The notes beneath the pieces were generated by a model. The model worked only from the letters and a program-made list of their open reading frames with translations. It searched no databases and had not been told where the DNA came from. DNA of 64,000 nucleotides from Bacillus sp. BP-3 (GTDB lineage Bacteria > Bacillota > Bacilli > Bacillales > Bacillaceae_G), in NCBI RefSeq assembly GCF_028401955.1, contig NZ_JAQOTJ010000001.1, forward strand, positions 343,138 through 407,137, in the 5' to 3' direction. This document shows, in pieces, positions 17,903 through 27,189 of the stretch; positions within the stretch are counted from its first letter, which is position 1, and every line of letters begins with the position of its first letter. The translations under genes and the position numbers were made by a program.

Positions 17903-17956
17903 GGATTTGTATGCCAAGTCATTATCGGCAATACATACAATGGGAGGAATATAACA

Positions 17957-18568
17957 ATGGCGAAACATGAATTACCAAATTTACCTTATGCGTATGATGC
18001 ATTAGAACCTCATTTTGACAAAGAAACTATGAACATCCATCATACAAAACATCACAACACATATGTAACAAACTTAAATGCTGCATTAGAAGGACATGCG
18101 GAATTAGCAGAAAAAAGCATTGAAGAGTTAGTTGCAAACCTAAACGAAGTGCCAGAAGCAATTCGTACAGCAGTACGCAATAACGGTGGTGGACATGCAA
18201 ACCACTCTTTATTCTGGACAATCCTTTCTCCAAATGGCGGCGGACAACCAGTAGGTGAACTTGCAGGTGCGATTGAAGCGAAATTTGGTAGCTTCGATGC
18301 ATTTAAAGAAGAGTTTGCAAAAGCAGGCGCAACTCGTTTTGGATCTGGTTGGGCATGGCTAGTTGTAAACAATGGTGAATTAGAAGTAACAAGCACACCA
18401 AACCAAGACACTCCATTAATGGAAGGAAAAACTCCAGTTTTAGGATTAGACGTTTGGGAGCATGCATACTACTTACATTACCAAAACCGTCGTCCTGACT
18501 ACATCAATGCTTTCTGGAGCGTTGTAGATTGGAATGCGGTTGAAAAACGTTACCAAGATGCAAAATAA
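17957..18568 (+). CDS. sodA: Superoxide dismutase [Mn]
   Basis: Cytosolic enzyme that dismutates superoxide to hydrogen peroxide and oxygen. 203 residues. Metal ligands by family position: His in MNIHHTKHH, His in HANHSLFW, and Asp and His in [10 protein letters not shown]; the metal-type segment [13 protein letters not shown] and GSGWAWLV suggest the Mn form, as in B. subtilis SodA. RBS GGGAGGAAT. Single-gene transcript with its own promoter and terminator. Confidence 0.97.
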   Translation: MAKHELPNLPYAYDALEPHFDKETMNIHHTKHHNTYVTNLNAALEGHAELAEKSIEELVANLNEVPEAIRTAVRNNGGGHANHSLFWTILSPNGGGQPVGELAGAIEAKFGSFDAFKEEFAKAGATRFGSGWAWLVVNNGELEVTSTPNQDTPLMEGKTPVLGLDVWEHAYYLHYQNRRPDYINAFWSVVDWNAVEKRYQDAK

Positions 18569-18578
18569 TTATAATTGT

Positions 18579-18611
18579 AAAAACTAGGGGATATTTCTCC
18601 TAGTTTTTTTG
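18579..18611 (+). terminator. sodA terminator
   Basis: AAAACTAGG/CCTAGTTTT stem followed by T-run, 11 bases after the stop. Confidence 0.85.
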
Positions 18612-18758
18612 TTTGCTCTTTTTCTCGGGTGCGGATCGGCTTACCTCAATGCTAGTGAGAAAACTGCTTACTAATGAAAGTTTCACTTTCCGTTTTTCTT
18701 CTTTACATAATTGTGACCTTCTTTGGAAGACTAGAACATGAAGTAAAGGAGAGTTTAT

Positions 18759-20036
18759 ATGAAATGGAAACATTTAGTTGGCGATGTTGAGGTGAATCGT
18801 GATTTAGTTTTATTACTCATAATTGGCGGGTTATATACGTTGGCCATTTCGTTGTCTAATACGTTTGTTAATATTTATTTATGGAAGCAAACGAAGGATT
18901 TTATGAATATTGGCTTTTATAATTTAGCAAGCGTTGTTTTACAGCCGCTAACTTTTCTTGTTGCTGGAAAACTAGCGAAACGAGTAGATCGTACGATTTT
19001 ACTTCGCATCGGTGTAACAACATTAGCTGTTTTTTTTATTGTTGTATTACTGACGGGAACGAATGCTTCGCAGCATATTTTACTTATTGGTGGCATACTT
19101 GGGATAGGATATGGATTTTACTGGCTCTCATTTAATTTGTTAACATTTGAAATTACAGAGCCGGAGACACGTGACTTTTTTAACGGATTTCTCGGACTGC
19201 TTACCTCATTTTCAGGTATGATTGGTCCAATTGCATCTGGGTTTATCATTTCACGTATGGAAAAGTGGAATGGGTATACGTTCGTTTTTTTCCTATCTTT
19301 AACCTTATTTACCATTGCAATCGTTGTCAGTTTTTTTCTGACAAAACGTGAATGTGAAGGACGTTACGAAATTGTTGAAGTAATGAAAGAGAGAAAAAAT
19401 AATAAAAACTGGGGAAGAATTACGCTTGCTCATTTCTTTCAAGGGCTTAGAGAAGGGACATTTATATTTGTTATTTCTGTATATGTGTATATGGCTTCCG
19501 GTAGTGAATTAGCACTGGGGAAATATGGACTTGTAAATTCCGCTGTTTCTTTCATTTGCTATTATATAGTAGCGCGCGTATTGAAAAAGGAATGGCGAAA
19601 ACAAGCCATTTTACTCGGTGGAATTATTTTATATGCAGTTGTATTTTTAGTTGTCTTTCATGTCACGTATGCGAAATTACTTATTTATGCAGCTTGTATT
19701 GCCATAGCGTATCCAATTCTTCTTGTTCCATATGGTTCAATGACATATGATATAATAGGCAGAGCTAAACAAGCAAAGGAGCGGCGAGTAGAATATATTG
19801 TTGTTCGTGAACTATGGCTAAACGGAGGAAGAATTTGTTCGGTTTTAAGTTTTTTACTAGCTGTTTCATTATTTCCGGCAGAAAAAAGCTTGCCTATCTT
19901 ATTATTAATATTAGGTGCTGGACATTTGCTTATCTATTTTGCGATTCGAAATGTCAAATATGATGATGAAAAAGTATGCCATGCAGGACTTGCAGCTGTA
20001 CAAACGACGCAAAATACAACAGAAGGAGAAGGTTAA
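18759..20036 (+). CDS. MFS transporter (YqgE-like)
   Basis: 425-residue major facilitator protein with about 12 predicted membrane helices, for example DLVLLLIIGGLYTLAISLS near the N-terminus and a long central cytosolic loop after residue 195 (TKRECEGRYEIVEVMKERKN). No drug- or sugar-specific motif I can assign, so the substrate is unknown. B. subtilis yqgE stands in the same place between sodA and pbpA. RBS AAAGGAGAG. The hairpin at 20087-20107 may end its transcript. Confidence 0.88.
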   Translation: MKWKHLVGDVEVNRDLVLLLIIGGLYTLAISLSNTFVNIYLWKQTKDFMNIGFYNLASVVLQPLTFLVAGKLAKRVDRTILLRIGVTTLAVFFIVVLLTGTNASQHILLIGGILGIGYGFYWLSFNLLTFEITEPETRDFFNGFLGLLTSFSGMIGPIASGFIISRMEKWNGYTFVFFLSLTLFTIAIVVSFFLTKRECEGRYEIVEVMKERKNNKNWGRITLAHFFQGLREGTFIFVISVYVYMASGSELALGKYGLVNSAVSFICYYIVARVLKKEWRKQAILLGGIILYAVVFLVVFHVTYAKLLIYAACIAIAYPILLVPYGSMTYDIIGRAKQAKERRVEYIVVRELWLNGGRICSVLSFLLAVSLFPAEKSLPILLLILGAGHLLIYFAIRNVKYDDEKVCHAGLAAVQTTQNTTEGEG

Positions 20037-20086
20037 CTTCTGCGGCATTTTATGTTAAAATGGTAAAACATATATGACAGTAGCGA

Positions 20087-20107
20087 GGACACCTGAAGAA
20101 GGTGTCC
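20087..20107 (+). terminator. Hairpin between MFS gene and pbpA
   Basis: 7-bp GC-rich stem GGACACC/GGTGTCC, 7-nt loop, followed by CTTTCC rather than a T-run; a weak terminator or attenuator. Confidence 0.45.
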
Positions 20108-20144
20108 CTTTCCGCTTACAAAGCTGTTGGCAGAGGGGGTCCGT

Positions 20145-22289
20145 ATGAGTAAGAAAAAGAAAAAGAAGAAAACCCACGTTCCATTTCGGTTAAACGTGTT
20201 GTTTTTCTGTGTGTTTTTACTGTTTTCAACAGTAATTGTCAAATTAGGTATGATACAGATTGTCCATGGTGAAGATTATAAAAATGAAGTAAACAGGAAG
20301 GAAAACTTAACGGTAAGTACCCCTGTTCCGCGCGGGAAGATTTTTGACAGGTATGGCCGTGCAGTAGTGGATAATACACCACTTCGAACGATTACGTATA
20401 CAAGAACGAAGGAATCAAAACCTGAAGAACGTTTAGAAACAGCAAAACAACTTGCAAAGCTGCTTGATGTACCGACAGATAAATTGACGGAGCGAGATAA
20501 AAAAGATTTTTGGATTCTGTTAAATGAAAAACGGGCAAAAGCGAAAATTACGAAAAAAGATGACGCTGATTTTAAAGCGAAAAAAATTACTGATAAACAA
20601 TTGGCACAACGTCAGCTTGATCGTATTACAGAAGCAGAATTAAATGAATTAACTTCTCAAGATTTAGAAGTGTTAGCCATTAAGAGTAAGATGGAAGGCG
20701 GCTATGCAATGACGCCGCAAATTATTAAGAAAGATGTTACACCTGAAGAATATGCTGTAGTTAGTGAGAATTTAGCGAAACTTTCAGGGGTAGACACTAC
20801 AGTTGATTGGGATCGTCACTATGCTTATGGAGATATGTTCCGCACTGTACTTGGCGGTGTAACAAGCTCTGATGAAGGATTACCGCGAGAGAATATCGAC
20901 TATTATTTAGTTCGTGATTACAACCGAAATGATCGCGTCGGAAAAAGTTATCTTGAGCAGCAATATGAAGATGTATTGCACGGTACGAAAGCACAAGTGA
21001 AAAATATTACGGACCAAAAGGGAAATATTCTTGAGACTGTCTATCTTTCTAAAGGAGAAAGTGGAAAGAATGTAAATTTGACCATTGATATGGAGCTACA
21101 AAAGAAAGTTGAACAAATTATTGAAGAAGAAATGAAAGCAGCAAAGGCTTCAGGCTCAGCGGAGTATATGGACCGTGCGTTTGTTGTGATGATGAATCCG
21201 AAAAACGGAGAAATCTTATCAATGGCTGGTAAACAGTTTGGGGAAGAAAATGGACAAAGAGTTATAAAAGATTATGCACTTGGCACGATGACGAGTGCAT
21301 ATGAAATGGGTTCGGCTGTAAAAGGGGCGACTCTTTTGACTGGATATCAAACAGAAGCTATTAAACCGGAGCAAGTACTTGTCGATGAACCACTTGTATT
21401 TAAAGGTACGAAAGTGAAAAAATCGTGGACTGGATCGGGAATGGGACCAATTAATGACTTAACTGCCTTGCAGCGATCTTCAAACGTATATATGTTTAAA
21501 ACTGCAATGGAAATTGCTGATGCTCCGTATGTGCCGAATGGTACATTAAACATTAAACAAAAAGCTTTTGATACAATGCGTTATAACTTTAGTCAATTGG
21601 GTCTTGGAGTACCAACGGGAATAGATTTACCAAATGAAATGGCAGGAGTAAAAGGAAACGCAGTAAGAGAACCTGGTAAGTTACTCGATTTAGCAATCGG
21701 ACAGTTTGATACGTATACACCGCTGCAATTGGTGCAATATGTGTCAACAATTGCTAACGGTGGTTATCGTATGAAACCACAGGTTGTAAAAGAAATTCGC
21801 ACTCCGACTTCAAAACCTGAAGAGTTAGGAAAAGTAGTGGAGTCGGTGGAGCCGGTTGTTTTAAATCGAGTAGATATGAAAGATGAGTACATTAACCGCG
21901 TTCAAGAGGGCTTTAAAATGGTAATGCAAACACCACAAGGAACAGGCTATGGAACAGGTTATCCTAATGGTTTTGCTGGTGCGACATATGATCCGGCAGG
22001 AAAAACAGGAACTGCACAAGCGTCTTATGCTGGTCCAAATGCAAAAGAAGTAAGAGCAAAGTTAGGTGATAGAGACATATATAACTTAACGATGGTTGGA
22101 TATGCACCGGCATCTGATCCGGAAGTTGCCTTCTCTGTTGTTGTTCCGTGGCTTACCGATGATCACAACCCAGTAAGTAAAAGAATTGCACGCCGAATTA
22201 CGGACGCATATTTCGATTTGAAAAAGCAAGAAGCAAACGGAAATACTGGAACATTAGAAGATACGAAGAAAACAACAAATGAAGAATAA
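20145..22289 (+). CDS. pbpA: Class B penicillin-binding protein, PBP2A type
   Basis: Peptidoglycan transpeptidase anchored by one N-terminal helix (residues about 17-36) after a Lys-rich cytosolic tail; dimerisation domain, then transpeptidase domain. Catalytic motifs: SxxK as SAVK (Ser about residue 390), SxN as SSN (about 445), KTG in AGKTGTAQ (about 620). 714 residues; pbpA lies between yqgE and pst in B. subtilis and its product acts in side-wall elongation. ATG at 20145 follows AGAGGGGG; an upstream TTG would extend it by six residues. Confidence 0.92.
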   Translation: MSKKKKKKKTHVPFRLNVLFFCVFLLFSTVIVKLGMIQIVHGEDYKNEVNRKENLTVSTPVPRGKIFDRYGRAVVDNTPLRTITYTRTKESKPEERLETAKQLAKLLDVPTDKLTERDKKDFWILLNEKRAKAKITKKDDADFKAKKITDKQLAQRQLDRITEAELNELTSQDLEVLAIKSKMEGGYAMTPQIIKKDVTPEEYAVVSENLAKLSGVDTTVDWDRHYAYGDMFRTVLGGVTSSDEGLPRENIDYYLVRDYNRNDRVGKSYLEQQYEDVLHGTKAQVKNITDQKGNILETVYLSKGESGKNVNLTIDMELQKKVEQIIEEEMKAAKASGSAEYMDRAFVVMMNPKNGEILSMAGKQFGEENGQRVIKDYALGTMTSAYEMGSAVKGATLLTGYQTEAIKPEQVLVDEPLVFKGTKVKKSWTGSGMGPINDLTALQRSSNVYMFKTAMEIADAPYVPNGTLNIKQKAFDTMRYNFSQLGLGVPTGIDLPNEMAGVKGNAVREPGKLLDLAIGQFDTYTPLQLVQYVSTIANGGYRMKPQVVKEIRTPTSKPEELGKVVESVEPVVLNRVDMKDEYINRVQEGFKMVMQTPQGTGYGTGYPNGFAGATYDPAGKTGTAQASYAGPNAKEVRAKLGDRDIYNLTMVGYAPASDPEVAFSVVVPWLTDDHNPVSKRIARRITDAYFDLKKQEANGNTGTLEDTKKTTNEE

Positions 22290-22304
22290 AAATGTGTAAG
22301 ATTG

Positions 22305-22337
22305 GCACACTATCTGTGAAGATAGTGTGCTTTTTTA
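22305..22337 (+). terminator. pbpA terminator
   Basis: 11-bp perfect stem GCACACTATCT/AGATAGTGTGC, GTGA loop, T6. Confidence 0.92.
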
Positions 22338-22460
22338 TATATATGTCGCATATAGTGATGATAGAAGTGTACAAGCCTAAAGGAACATTATATACAGTGT
22401 TTACTTTCAAAAGGAGGGATGGAGAATAGCGCGTAAATACGTGTATATATATCCGTTTTG

Positions 22461-22573
22461 TTGTAACGTTGCACGAGACAGGAAAAGGCCCTGACCGTTT
22501 CTATGCATGGCCAGATGTTCTCGCGCATTTAAAAAGAAAAGGGTTTATCTTTCGATTTTTTAACTTATATTTA
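22461..22573 (+). repeat. Family-B dispersed repeat upstream of pstS
   Basis: Shares GGAAAAGGCCCTGACCG, TTTCTATGCATGGCCAGATG and TTCTCGCGC with the copy at 38141-38317, and ends in GATTTTTTAACTTATATTTA, comparable to the 3' end of the other copies. Its last bases overlap the first hexamers of the Pho box. The rest of the 22290-22670 gap holds the pbpA terminator, the Pho box and the pstS leader hairpin. Confidence 0.68.
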
Positions 22574-22608
22574 CAAAACTTTTACAAACTATTAAAACCG
22601 CATTAATA
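22559..22608 (+). promoter_or_regulatory. Pho box (PhoP binding array) of the pst operon
   Basis: Five TTNANA-like hexamers at exact 11-bp intervals: TTTAAC (22559), TTTACA (22570), TTTACA (22581), TTAAAA (22592), TTAATA (22603). PhoP of Bacillus binds TT(A/T/C)ACA repeats spaced about 11 bp, so this array predicts PhoPR-dependent induction under phosphate starvation. Confidence 0.82.
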
Positions 22609-22632
22609 GTTCAACATTATTCTTATATATGT

Positions 22633-22648
22633 ACTCCTGTTAGCAGGA
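22633..22648 (+). promoter_or_regulatory. Leader hairpin next to the pstS ribosome binding site
   Basis: CTCCTG-TTAG-CAGGAG, a 6-bp stem, followed by the palindrome CTCCTAGGAG (22651-22660) that contains the ribosome binding site AGGAGG. Alternative pairing of the upstream CTCCT with this site could modulate PstS translation. Confidence 0.45.
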
Positions 22649-22670
22649 GGCTCCTAGGAGGAAATATTAC

Positions 22671-23588
22671 GTGAAACGTAATAGAGCAAACACCATGGTT
22701 TTTATCATAGCACTGTTTTGTTTATCTGTTCATACGTTACCTGCTTCCGCCGCTAGTATGGTAGGAGAAGTACAAATGGATGGATCTTCTACAATTTTTC
22801 CAATTATGGAGGCTGTAGCAGAAGAGTATACGAAGCGAGAACCTCATGTGAAACTTTCTATTGGTATATCTGGAACGGGAGGCGGATTTCATCGTTTTGG
22901 AAAAGGAGAAGTGGATATAACAAATGCTTCTCGGCCAATGAAATGGGAGGAAGAACAGCTTGCTAAGAAGCACCATATTACGTATACACCATTTCAAATT
23001 GCTTATGACGGTCTTACGCTTATTGTGAATCGTGAGAATACGTGGACAGATAATCTTACAATAGAAGAATTACAAACGGTATGGAGTGAAAGTGAAACGC
23101 CGAAAAAATGGTCGCAAATTCATCCGAAATGGCCGCATGAAACGATACAATTTTACGCACCAGGCATAGATTCTGGTACGTACGATTATTTTCAAAGTGT
23201 AGTGTTGCAACAAAAGCGGATTACAAAAACAGTTACATTATCCGAAGATGACAATGTTTTAATAAGAGGTGTTATGAGTAATAAACACGCAATTGCCTTT
23301 GTTGGCTATGCTTATTATGCTGCGAATCGTGACAAAGTAAAGGCCGTAAAAATTAACGGTATTTCTCCGGCGAAAAAAACAATACAATCTGGGGAATATA
23401 AGCCGTTGTCTAGGCCGCTTTATGTATATGTAAATAACGCTTCTATCCGCGCAAACAATAGTGTGGCAAACTATGTATCTTTTATGATGAAGCATGCTGG
23501 AGAGCTTGTAGAAGAGATTGGATATGTGAAGTTGCCGCAATATAAATATAATGAACAGCTGCAAATGTTAACAGAAATGCAAAAATAA
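22671..23588 (+). CDS. pstS: Phosphate ABC transporter, substrate-binding protein
   Basis: Binds extracellular phosphate and hands it to PstCA. 305 residues. The signal sequence (residues 1-28, MKRNRANTMVFIIALF then PASA-A) looks like a signal peptidase I site; no clear lipobox Cys is seen although most Gram-positive binding proteins are lipoproteins. Phosphate-binding features: DGSSTIFPI, SGTGGGFHRF, DITNASRP and PGIDSGTYDYF. GTG start after CTAGGAGG. First gene of pstSCAB-phoU, behind the Pho box. Confidence 0.94.
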   Translation: MKRNRANTMVFIIALFCLSVHTLPASAASMVGEVQMDGSSTIFPIMEAVAEEYTKREPHVKLSIGISGTGGGFHRFGKGEVDITNASRPMKWEEEQLAKKHHITYTPFQIAYDGLTLIVNRENTWTDNLTIEELQTVWSESETPKKWSQIHPKWPHETIQFYAPGIDSGTYDYFQSVVLQQKRITKTVTLSEDDNVLIRGVMSNKHAIAFVGYAYYAANRDKVKAVKINGISPAKKTIQSGEYKPLSRPLYVYVNNASIRANNSVANYVSFMMKHAGELVEEIGYVKLPQYKYNEQLQMLTEMQK

Positions 23589-23615
23589 TGTCAAGATGGA
23601 AAGGGGTTTTCATCT

Positions 23616-24566
23616 TTGGCTCGTAATAAAAAGGGTCATGTTACGATTTCTGTTCAACATTTGATTGAAAGAAATACAGGCAAGCGAAAGAAAGCACAGC
23701 GAATCAATCAAATGGTTCCTTTTGTGTTACGAATAATCGCCAGTATCTCTATTATTACAACAATGGGGATTATTATAACTTTGGCAAATGAAACATTTAT
23801 GTTTTTTGAAAGAGTATCAATAATTTCCTTTTTTACAGAAAAAGAATGGCTTCCTTTTTTTGAAAATCCTAAGTTTGGTATTTTGCCGCTAATATATGGA
23901 ACGATGCTTGTTACTGGTATTGCCATGATTGTTGCAATTCCGATTGGATTGGGCTGTGCGGTGTTTTTAAGTGAATATGCGTCTAATGCATCAAGAAAGG
24001 TGTTAAAACCCGCATTAGAGCTATTGGCAGGGATTCCAACAATTGTATACGGTTTTTTTGCTTTAACAGTTGTCACCCCTATTTTGCAGCGCATCGTTCC
24101 AGATTTACAGTTTTTTAACGCACTTAGTCCAGGGATTGTAATTGGTATTATGATGATTCCGACGATTGCATCTCTTAGTGAAGATGCGATGCGAGCTGTT
24201 CCTCATAAAGCGCGAGAGGCTTCTTTTGCAATTGGCGCCACTCGTTTTGAAACGACAAAGCACATCGTGTTACCAGCTGCCTTTACTGGAGTGTTAGCGG
24301 CAATTGTGCTAGCTGCTTCAAGAGCGGTTGGAGAAACGATGATTGTCGTCATTGCAGGTGGTTCGACGCCAAGCTTAGCGTTAGATCCGACACAATCTAT
24401 ACAGACGCTAACAGCGTATATTGTGCAAGTTAGCTTAGGAGATGCTCCTTATGGAACAATGACCTATTACAGCATGTACGCTGTCGGAGCGACGCTATTT
24501 ATGTTTACGTTGATTATGAATATGATTGCACAGCGTATTATGCGTCGTTTTAAGGGGGCAACATAA
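23616..24566 (+). CDS. pstC: Phosphate ABC transporter, permease PstC
   Basis: 316-residue inner component of the phosphate channel, six predicted membrane helices preceded by a basic cytosolic N-terminus. The EAA loop that contacts PstB is visible as REASFAIGATRFETTKHIVL. TTG start (LARNKKGH) with GAAAGGGG upstream; an internal ATG would cut into the basic tail. It lies 27 bases after pstS and one base before pstA. Confidence 0.94.
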   Translation: MARNKKGHVTISVQHLIERNTGKRKKAQRINQMVPFVLRIIASISIITTMGIIITLANETFMFFERVSIISFFTEKEWLPFFENPKFGILPLIYGTMLVTGIAMIVAIPIGLGCAVFLSEYASNASRKVLKPALELLAGIPTIVYGFFALTVVTPILQRIVPDLQFFNALSPGIVIGIMMIPTIASLSEDAMRAVPHKAREASFAIGATRFETTKHIVLPAAFTGVLAAIVLAASRAVGETMIVVIAGGSTPSLALDPTQSIQTLTAYIVQVSLGDAPYGTMTYYSMYAVGATLFMFTLIMNMIAQRIMRRFKGAT

Positions 24567-24567
24567 T

Positions 24568-25434
24568 ATGCGAATGCTAAATGAGCGAAACATAGAAGAA
24601 CATATGCCTCCGCGCTTTTGGAAAGATCGTGTATATAAAACCGTATTTCGCATAGCGATGTTATTTTCACTTTGTATATTGTTTTTTTTACTATACCAAA
24701 TTTTCCAACAAGGAATAACATATATTTCATTAGATTTTTTAATTCGTTTTGCATCGCGAAATCCAGAGCAAGCTGGGATTGCAGCGGCTTTATCGGGAAC
24801 GATTTTATTTATGAGTGTTGTCGCTCCTACCTCGTTTTTATTTGGAGTAGGAACAGCCCTTTATTTAGAATACTATGCAAAACAATCATGGTTTACAAAA
24901 ATAATTGAGGTCAACATTCAAACGTTGGCAGGAGTACCATCAGTTGTGTTTGGGTTATTAGGATTAACAATGTTTGTATATGGCTTACAGTTAGGTGAAA
25001 GTATATTGGCAGCGGCATTAACGATGAGCCTGCTCGTCTTGCCAACGGTTGTTGTTGCGGCGCAAGAAGCACTGCGCTCTGTACCCAAATCGTTGCTAGA
25101 AGCTTCTTATGGAGTGGGGGCGACGAAGTGGCAAACGATGTACCATGTTGTGATTAGAGCAGCAATGCCAGGGATTTTAACAGGTTGTATTTTAGCGTTG
25201 TCTCGAGCGATTGGAGAAGCGGCCCCGCTACTTGTCATTGGGGCACTTGCTTTTGCAAACTATGTACCGCTTGATGTAATGGATAGATTTACAGTTTTAC
25301 CAATTCAAATCTTTAATTGGATGAATAGGCCGCAAGAGGAGTTTCAACATGTAGCAGCAGCTGGAATTATTGTGTTACTCGTACTGCTATTGTTTATCAA
25401 TACTTTTGCAATATGGCTGCGAAATCGTAAGTAA
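24568..25434 (+). CDS. pstA: Phosphate ABC transporter, permease PstA
   Basis: 288-residue second permease subunit with six membrane helices. EAA loop: LLEASYGVGATKWQTMYHVV. The ATG giving MRMLNERN is preceded by AAGGGGGC that lies in the end of pstC; an upstream in-frame ATG inside pstC would add 14 unlikely residues. Works as a heterodimer with PstC. Confidence 0.94.
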   Translation: MRMLNERNIEEHMPPRFWKDRVYKTVFRIAMLFSLCILFFLLYQIFQQGITYISLDFLIRFASRNPEQAGIAAALSGTILFMSVVAPTSFLFGVGTALYLEYYAKQSWFTKIIEVNIQTLAGVPSVVFGLLGLTMFVYGLQLGESILAAALTMSLLVLPTVVVAAQEALRSVPKSLLEASYGVGATKWQTMYHVVIRAAMPGILTGCILALSRAIGEAAPLLVIGALAFANYVPLDVMDRFTVLPIQIFNWMNRPQEEFQHVAAAGIIVLLVLLLFINTFAIWLRNRK

Positions 25435-25463
25435 GAAGGACTGGATGAAAGGGGATTTTCAAA

Positions 25464-26279
25464 ATGGTATCTACAGTAGTAAAAGTTCAGGTGAAAAATG
25501 AAGAAAAGGCAGAACCGCAAACAAAAAAAGTTGTATTTGATACGAAAAATTTAAACTTATGGTATGGGGAAGACCATGCGTTAAAAGACATAAATTTAAG
25601 CATTCATGAAAATGAAGTGACAGCGATTATTGGACCGAGTGGGTGCGGAAAATCTACGTATTTAAAAACATTAAATCGTATGGTTGAGCTAGTGCCAATT
25701 GTCCGGACAACAGGGGTAATTGAGTATCGTGACCGCAATATTTTTGATAAATCTTATCCTGTTGAAGAACTGCGTACGCATGTTGGAATGGTATTCCAGA
25801 AGCCAAATCCATTTCCAAAATCAATCTATGAAAATGTTGCGTATGGTCCGAAAATTCATGGTATTCGAGATAAGAAAACGTTGGATGAAATTGTTGAGAA
25901 AAGTTTGCGCGGTGCGGCGATTTGGGATGAATTGAAAGATAGATTACATGATAATGCATACGGATTATCCGGTGGACAGCAGCAACGTTTATGTATTGCG
26001 CGTTGCTTAGCGATTGAACCAGATGTCATTTTAATGGATGAACCAACATCAGCATTAGATCCAATTTCTACATTAAAAGTGGAAGAGTTAATTCAGGAGT
26101 TAAAGAAAGATTTCAGTATTGTAATTGTTACGCATAATATGCAACAAGCAGCTCGTATTTCTGATAAAACAGCTTTCTTCTTAAGCGGAGAAGTTGTGGA
26201 ATATACAGATACAAATAAGTTATTTACAACTCCAACTGATAAACGAACAGAAGATTATATTACAGGGCGCTTCGGTTAA
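25464..26279 (+). CDS. pstB: Phosphate ABC transporter, ATP-binding protein
   Basis: 271-residue ATPase that powers phosphate import. Walker [11 protein letters not shown]-loop [10 protein letters not shown] (typical PstB), signature LSGGQQQR, Walker [13 protein letters not shown], switch His in VTHNMQQ. There is one pstB here, whereas B. subtilis has two (pstBA and pstBB). RBS GAAAGGGG. Confidence 0.96.
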   Translation: MVSTVVKVQVKNEEKAEPQTKKVVFDTKNLNLWYGEDHALKDINLSIHENEVTAIIGPSGCGKSTYLKTLNRMVELVPIVRTTGVIEYRDRNIFDKSYPVEELRTHVGMVFQKPNPFPKSIYENVAYGPKIHGIRDKKTLDEIVEKSLRGAAIWDELKDRLHDNAYGLSGGQQQRLCIARCLAIEPDVILMDEPTSALDPISTLKVEELIQELKKDFSIVIVTHNMQQAARISDKTAFFLSGEVVEYTDTNKLFTTPTDKRTEDYITGRFG

Positions 26280-26344
26280 GCGTATTTGTTTGAGGCCTTG
26301 TCTTATACGGAAGTACGTGTGGAACGAATGAAGGAGGAAACAAC

Positions 26345-27001
26345 ATGGTACGCGAACAATTTCAATATGACTTACAATCATTACAGCAAAAAGTTATTGA
26401 ACTAGGTGAATTAGCAAAACAAGCTCTTGAAATTGCAATGGAAGGATTGCGTACAAGAGATGTAGAGAAAGCAATTGAGGTAATCGATGGTGATTACCGT
26501 ATGGATAATTTGGAAGAAGAAATTAATGATTTTGCCTTAATGCTCATTACGAAACAACAACCTGTTGCTAGTGATTTACGAAGAATTTTTGTTTCGATTA
26601 AAACGGCAACAGATTTAGAACGTATTGCAGATCATGCGGTAAATATTGCTAAGTCAACTATTCGTCTTGGAGAAAAAGAGCTTCCAGTTTCATTACAAAG
26701 CCTTGAAAATATGTTTAAAATTGCATTAGATATGTTGCAAAATGTGATTCAAGCTTATGGAGAAGAAAACTTAACATATGCGAAAAAGATTGCTGAGATG
26801 GATGATGAAGTTGATGAACTGTATGGAAAATCAATTCGTGAATTTATTTCTTCTATTCCAAATAAGCCGGAGTCCATTGGACAAATTACACAACTATCGT
26901 TTATTGCCCGCTATATTGAACGAGTAGCAGATCACGGTACAAATATTGCAGAAAATGTTTTTTATCTTGTAAAAGGAAAGCATTATTTGTTAAATGAATA
27001 A
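26345..27001 (+). CDS. phoU: Phosphate signalling protein PhoU
   Basis: 218-residue all-helical protein with two PhoU repeats, each with the metal-binding motif E/DxxxD: DLERIADHAVNIA and YIERVADHGTNIAENV. Links Pst transporter state to the PhoR kinase in many bacteria; B. subtilis lacks this gene in its pst operon, the B. cereus group has it. RBS AAGGAGGAAA. Its TAA stop is formed at the edge of a short bcr1-like element that begins ATAAGGTGAAAC. Confidence 0.94.
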   Translation: MVREQFQYDLQSLQQKVIELGELAKQALEIAMEGLRTRDVEKAIEVIDGDYRMDNLEEEINDFALMLITKQQPVASDLRRIFVSIKTATDLERIADHAVNIAKSTIRLGEKELPVSLQSLENMFKIALDMLQNVIQAYGEENLTYAKKIAEMDDEVDELYGKSIREFISSIPNKPESIGQITQLSFIARYIERVADHGTNIAENVFYLVKGKHYLLNE

Positions 27002-27053
27002 GGTGAAACTTCCAGCAGTGGGTGCCTTACTGTCCGCTGATGCGGGATGAAAT
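26998..27053 (-). repeat. Short bcr1-like element abutting phoU
   Basis: About 55 bp with only the two ends of bcr1: on the minus strand CATCCCGCATCAGCGGACAG joined to CACCCACTGCTGGAAGTTTCACC, given here as CACCCACTGC then TGGAAGTTTCACC. The middle is missing. The phoU stop codon (26999-27001) lies in its terminal ATAAG. Confidence 0.72.
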
Positions 27054-27061
27054 TTATTACG

Positions 27062-27092
27062 AGAGGAATGCAAAAGCATTCCTCTTTTTTTA
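27062..27092 (+). terminator. pst operon terminator
   Basis: 10-bp perfect stem AGAGGAATGC/GCATTCCTCT, AAAA loop, T7. Ends pstSCAB-phoU. Confidence 0.92.
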
Positions 27093-27150
27093 GTCAAAAT
27101 ATGACGAAAAAGTACCATTGTTACTTTCTTATTGCAATGATAATATGGAT

Positions 27151-27179
27151 TATAATGGAATTATTAGAAAACGCTTACT
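27151..27179 (+). promoter_or_regulatory. TATAAT and cre-like site upstream of the glycosyltransferase
   Basis: TATAAT at 27151-27156 (poor -35) is followed by AGAAAACGCTTACT (27166-27179), which fits the CcpA consensus TGWAARCGYTWNCA at 12 of 14 positions. Its place just after the -10 suits repression by CcpA. Confidence 0.42.
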
Positions 27180-27189
27180 TTTGAGTGGG

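Noticed and set aside
17692-17940. Minus-strand reading frame covering the tRNA, ending in DPVGLEPTTGRL
   Set aside because: It is the well-known false frame produced by the T arm of a tRNA gene; no ribosome binding site.
22405-22431. Tiny frame after AAAAGGAGGGATGG
   Set aside because: A good ribosome binding site, but it is closed after five codons and lies in an intergenic region.
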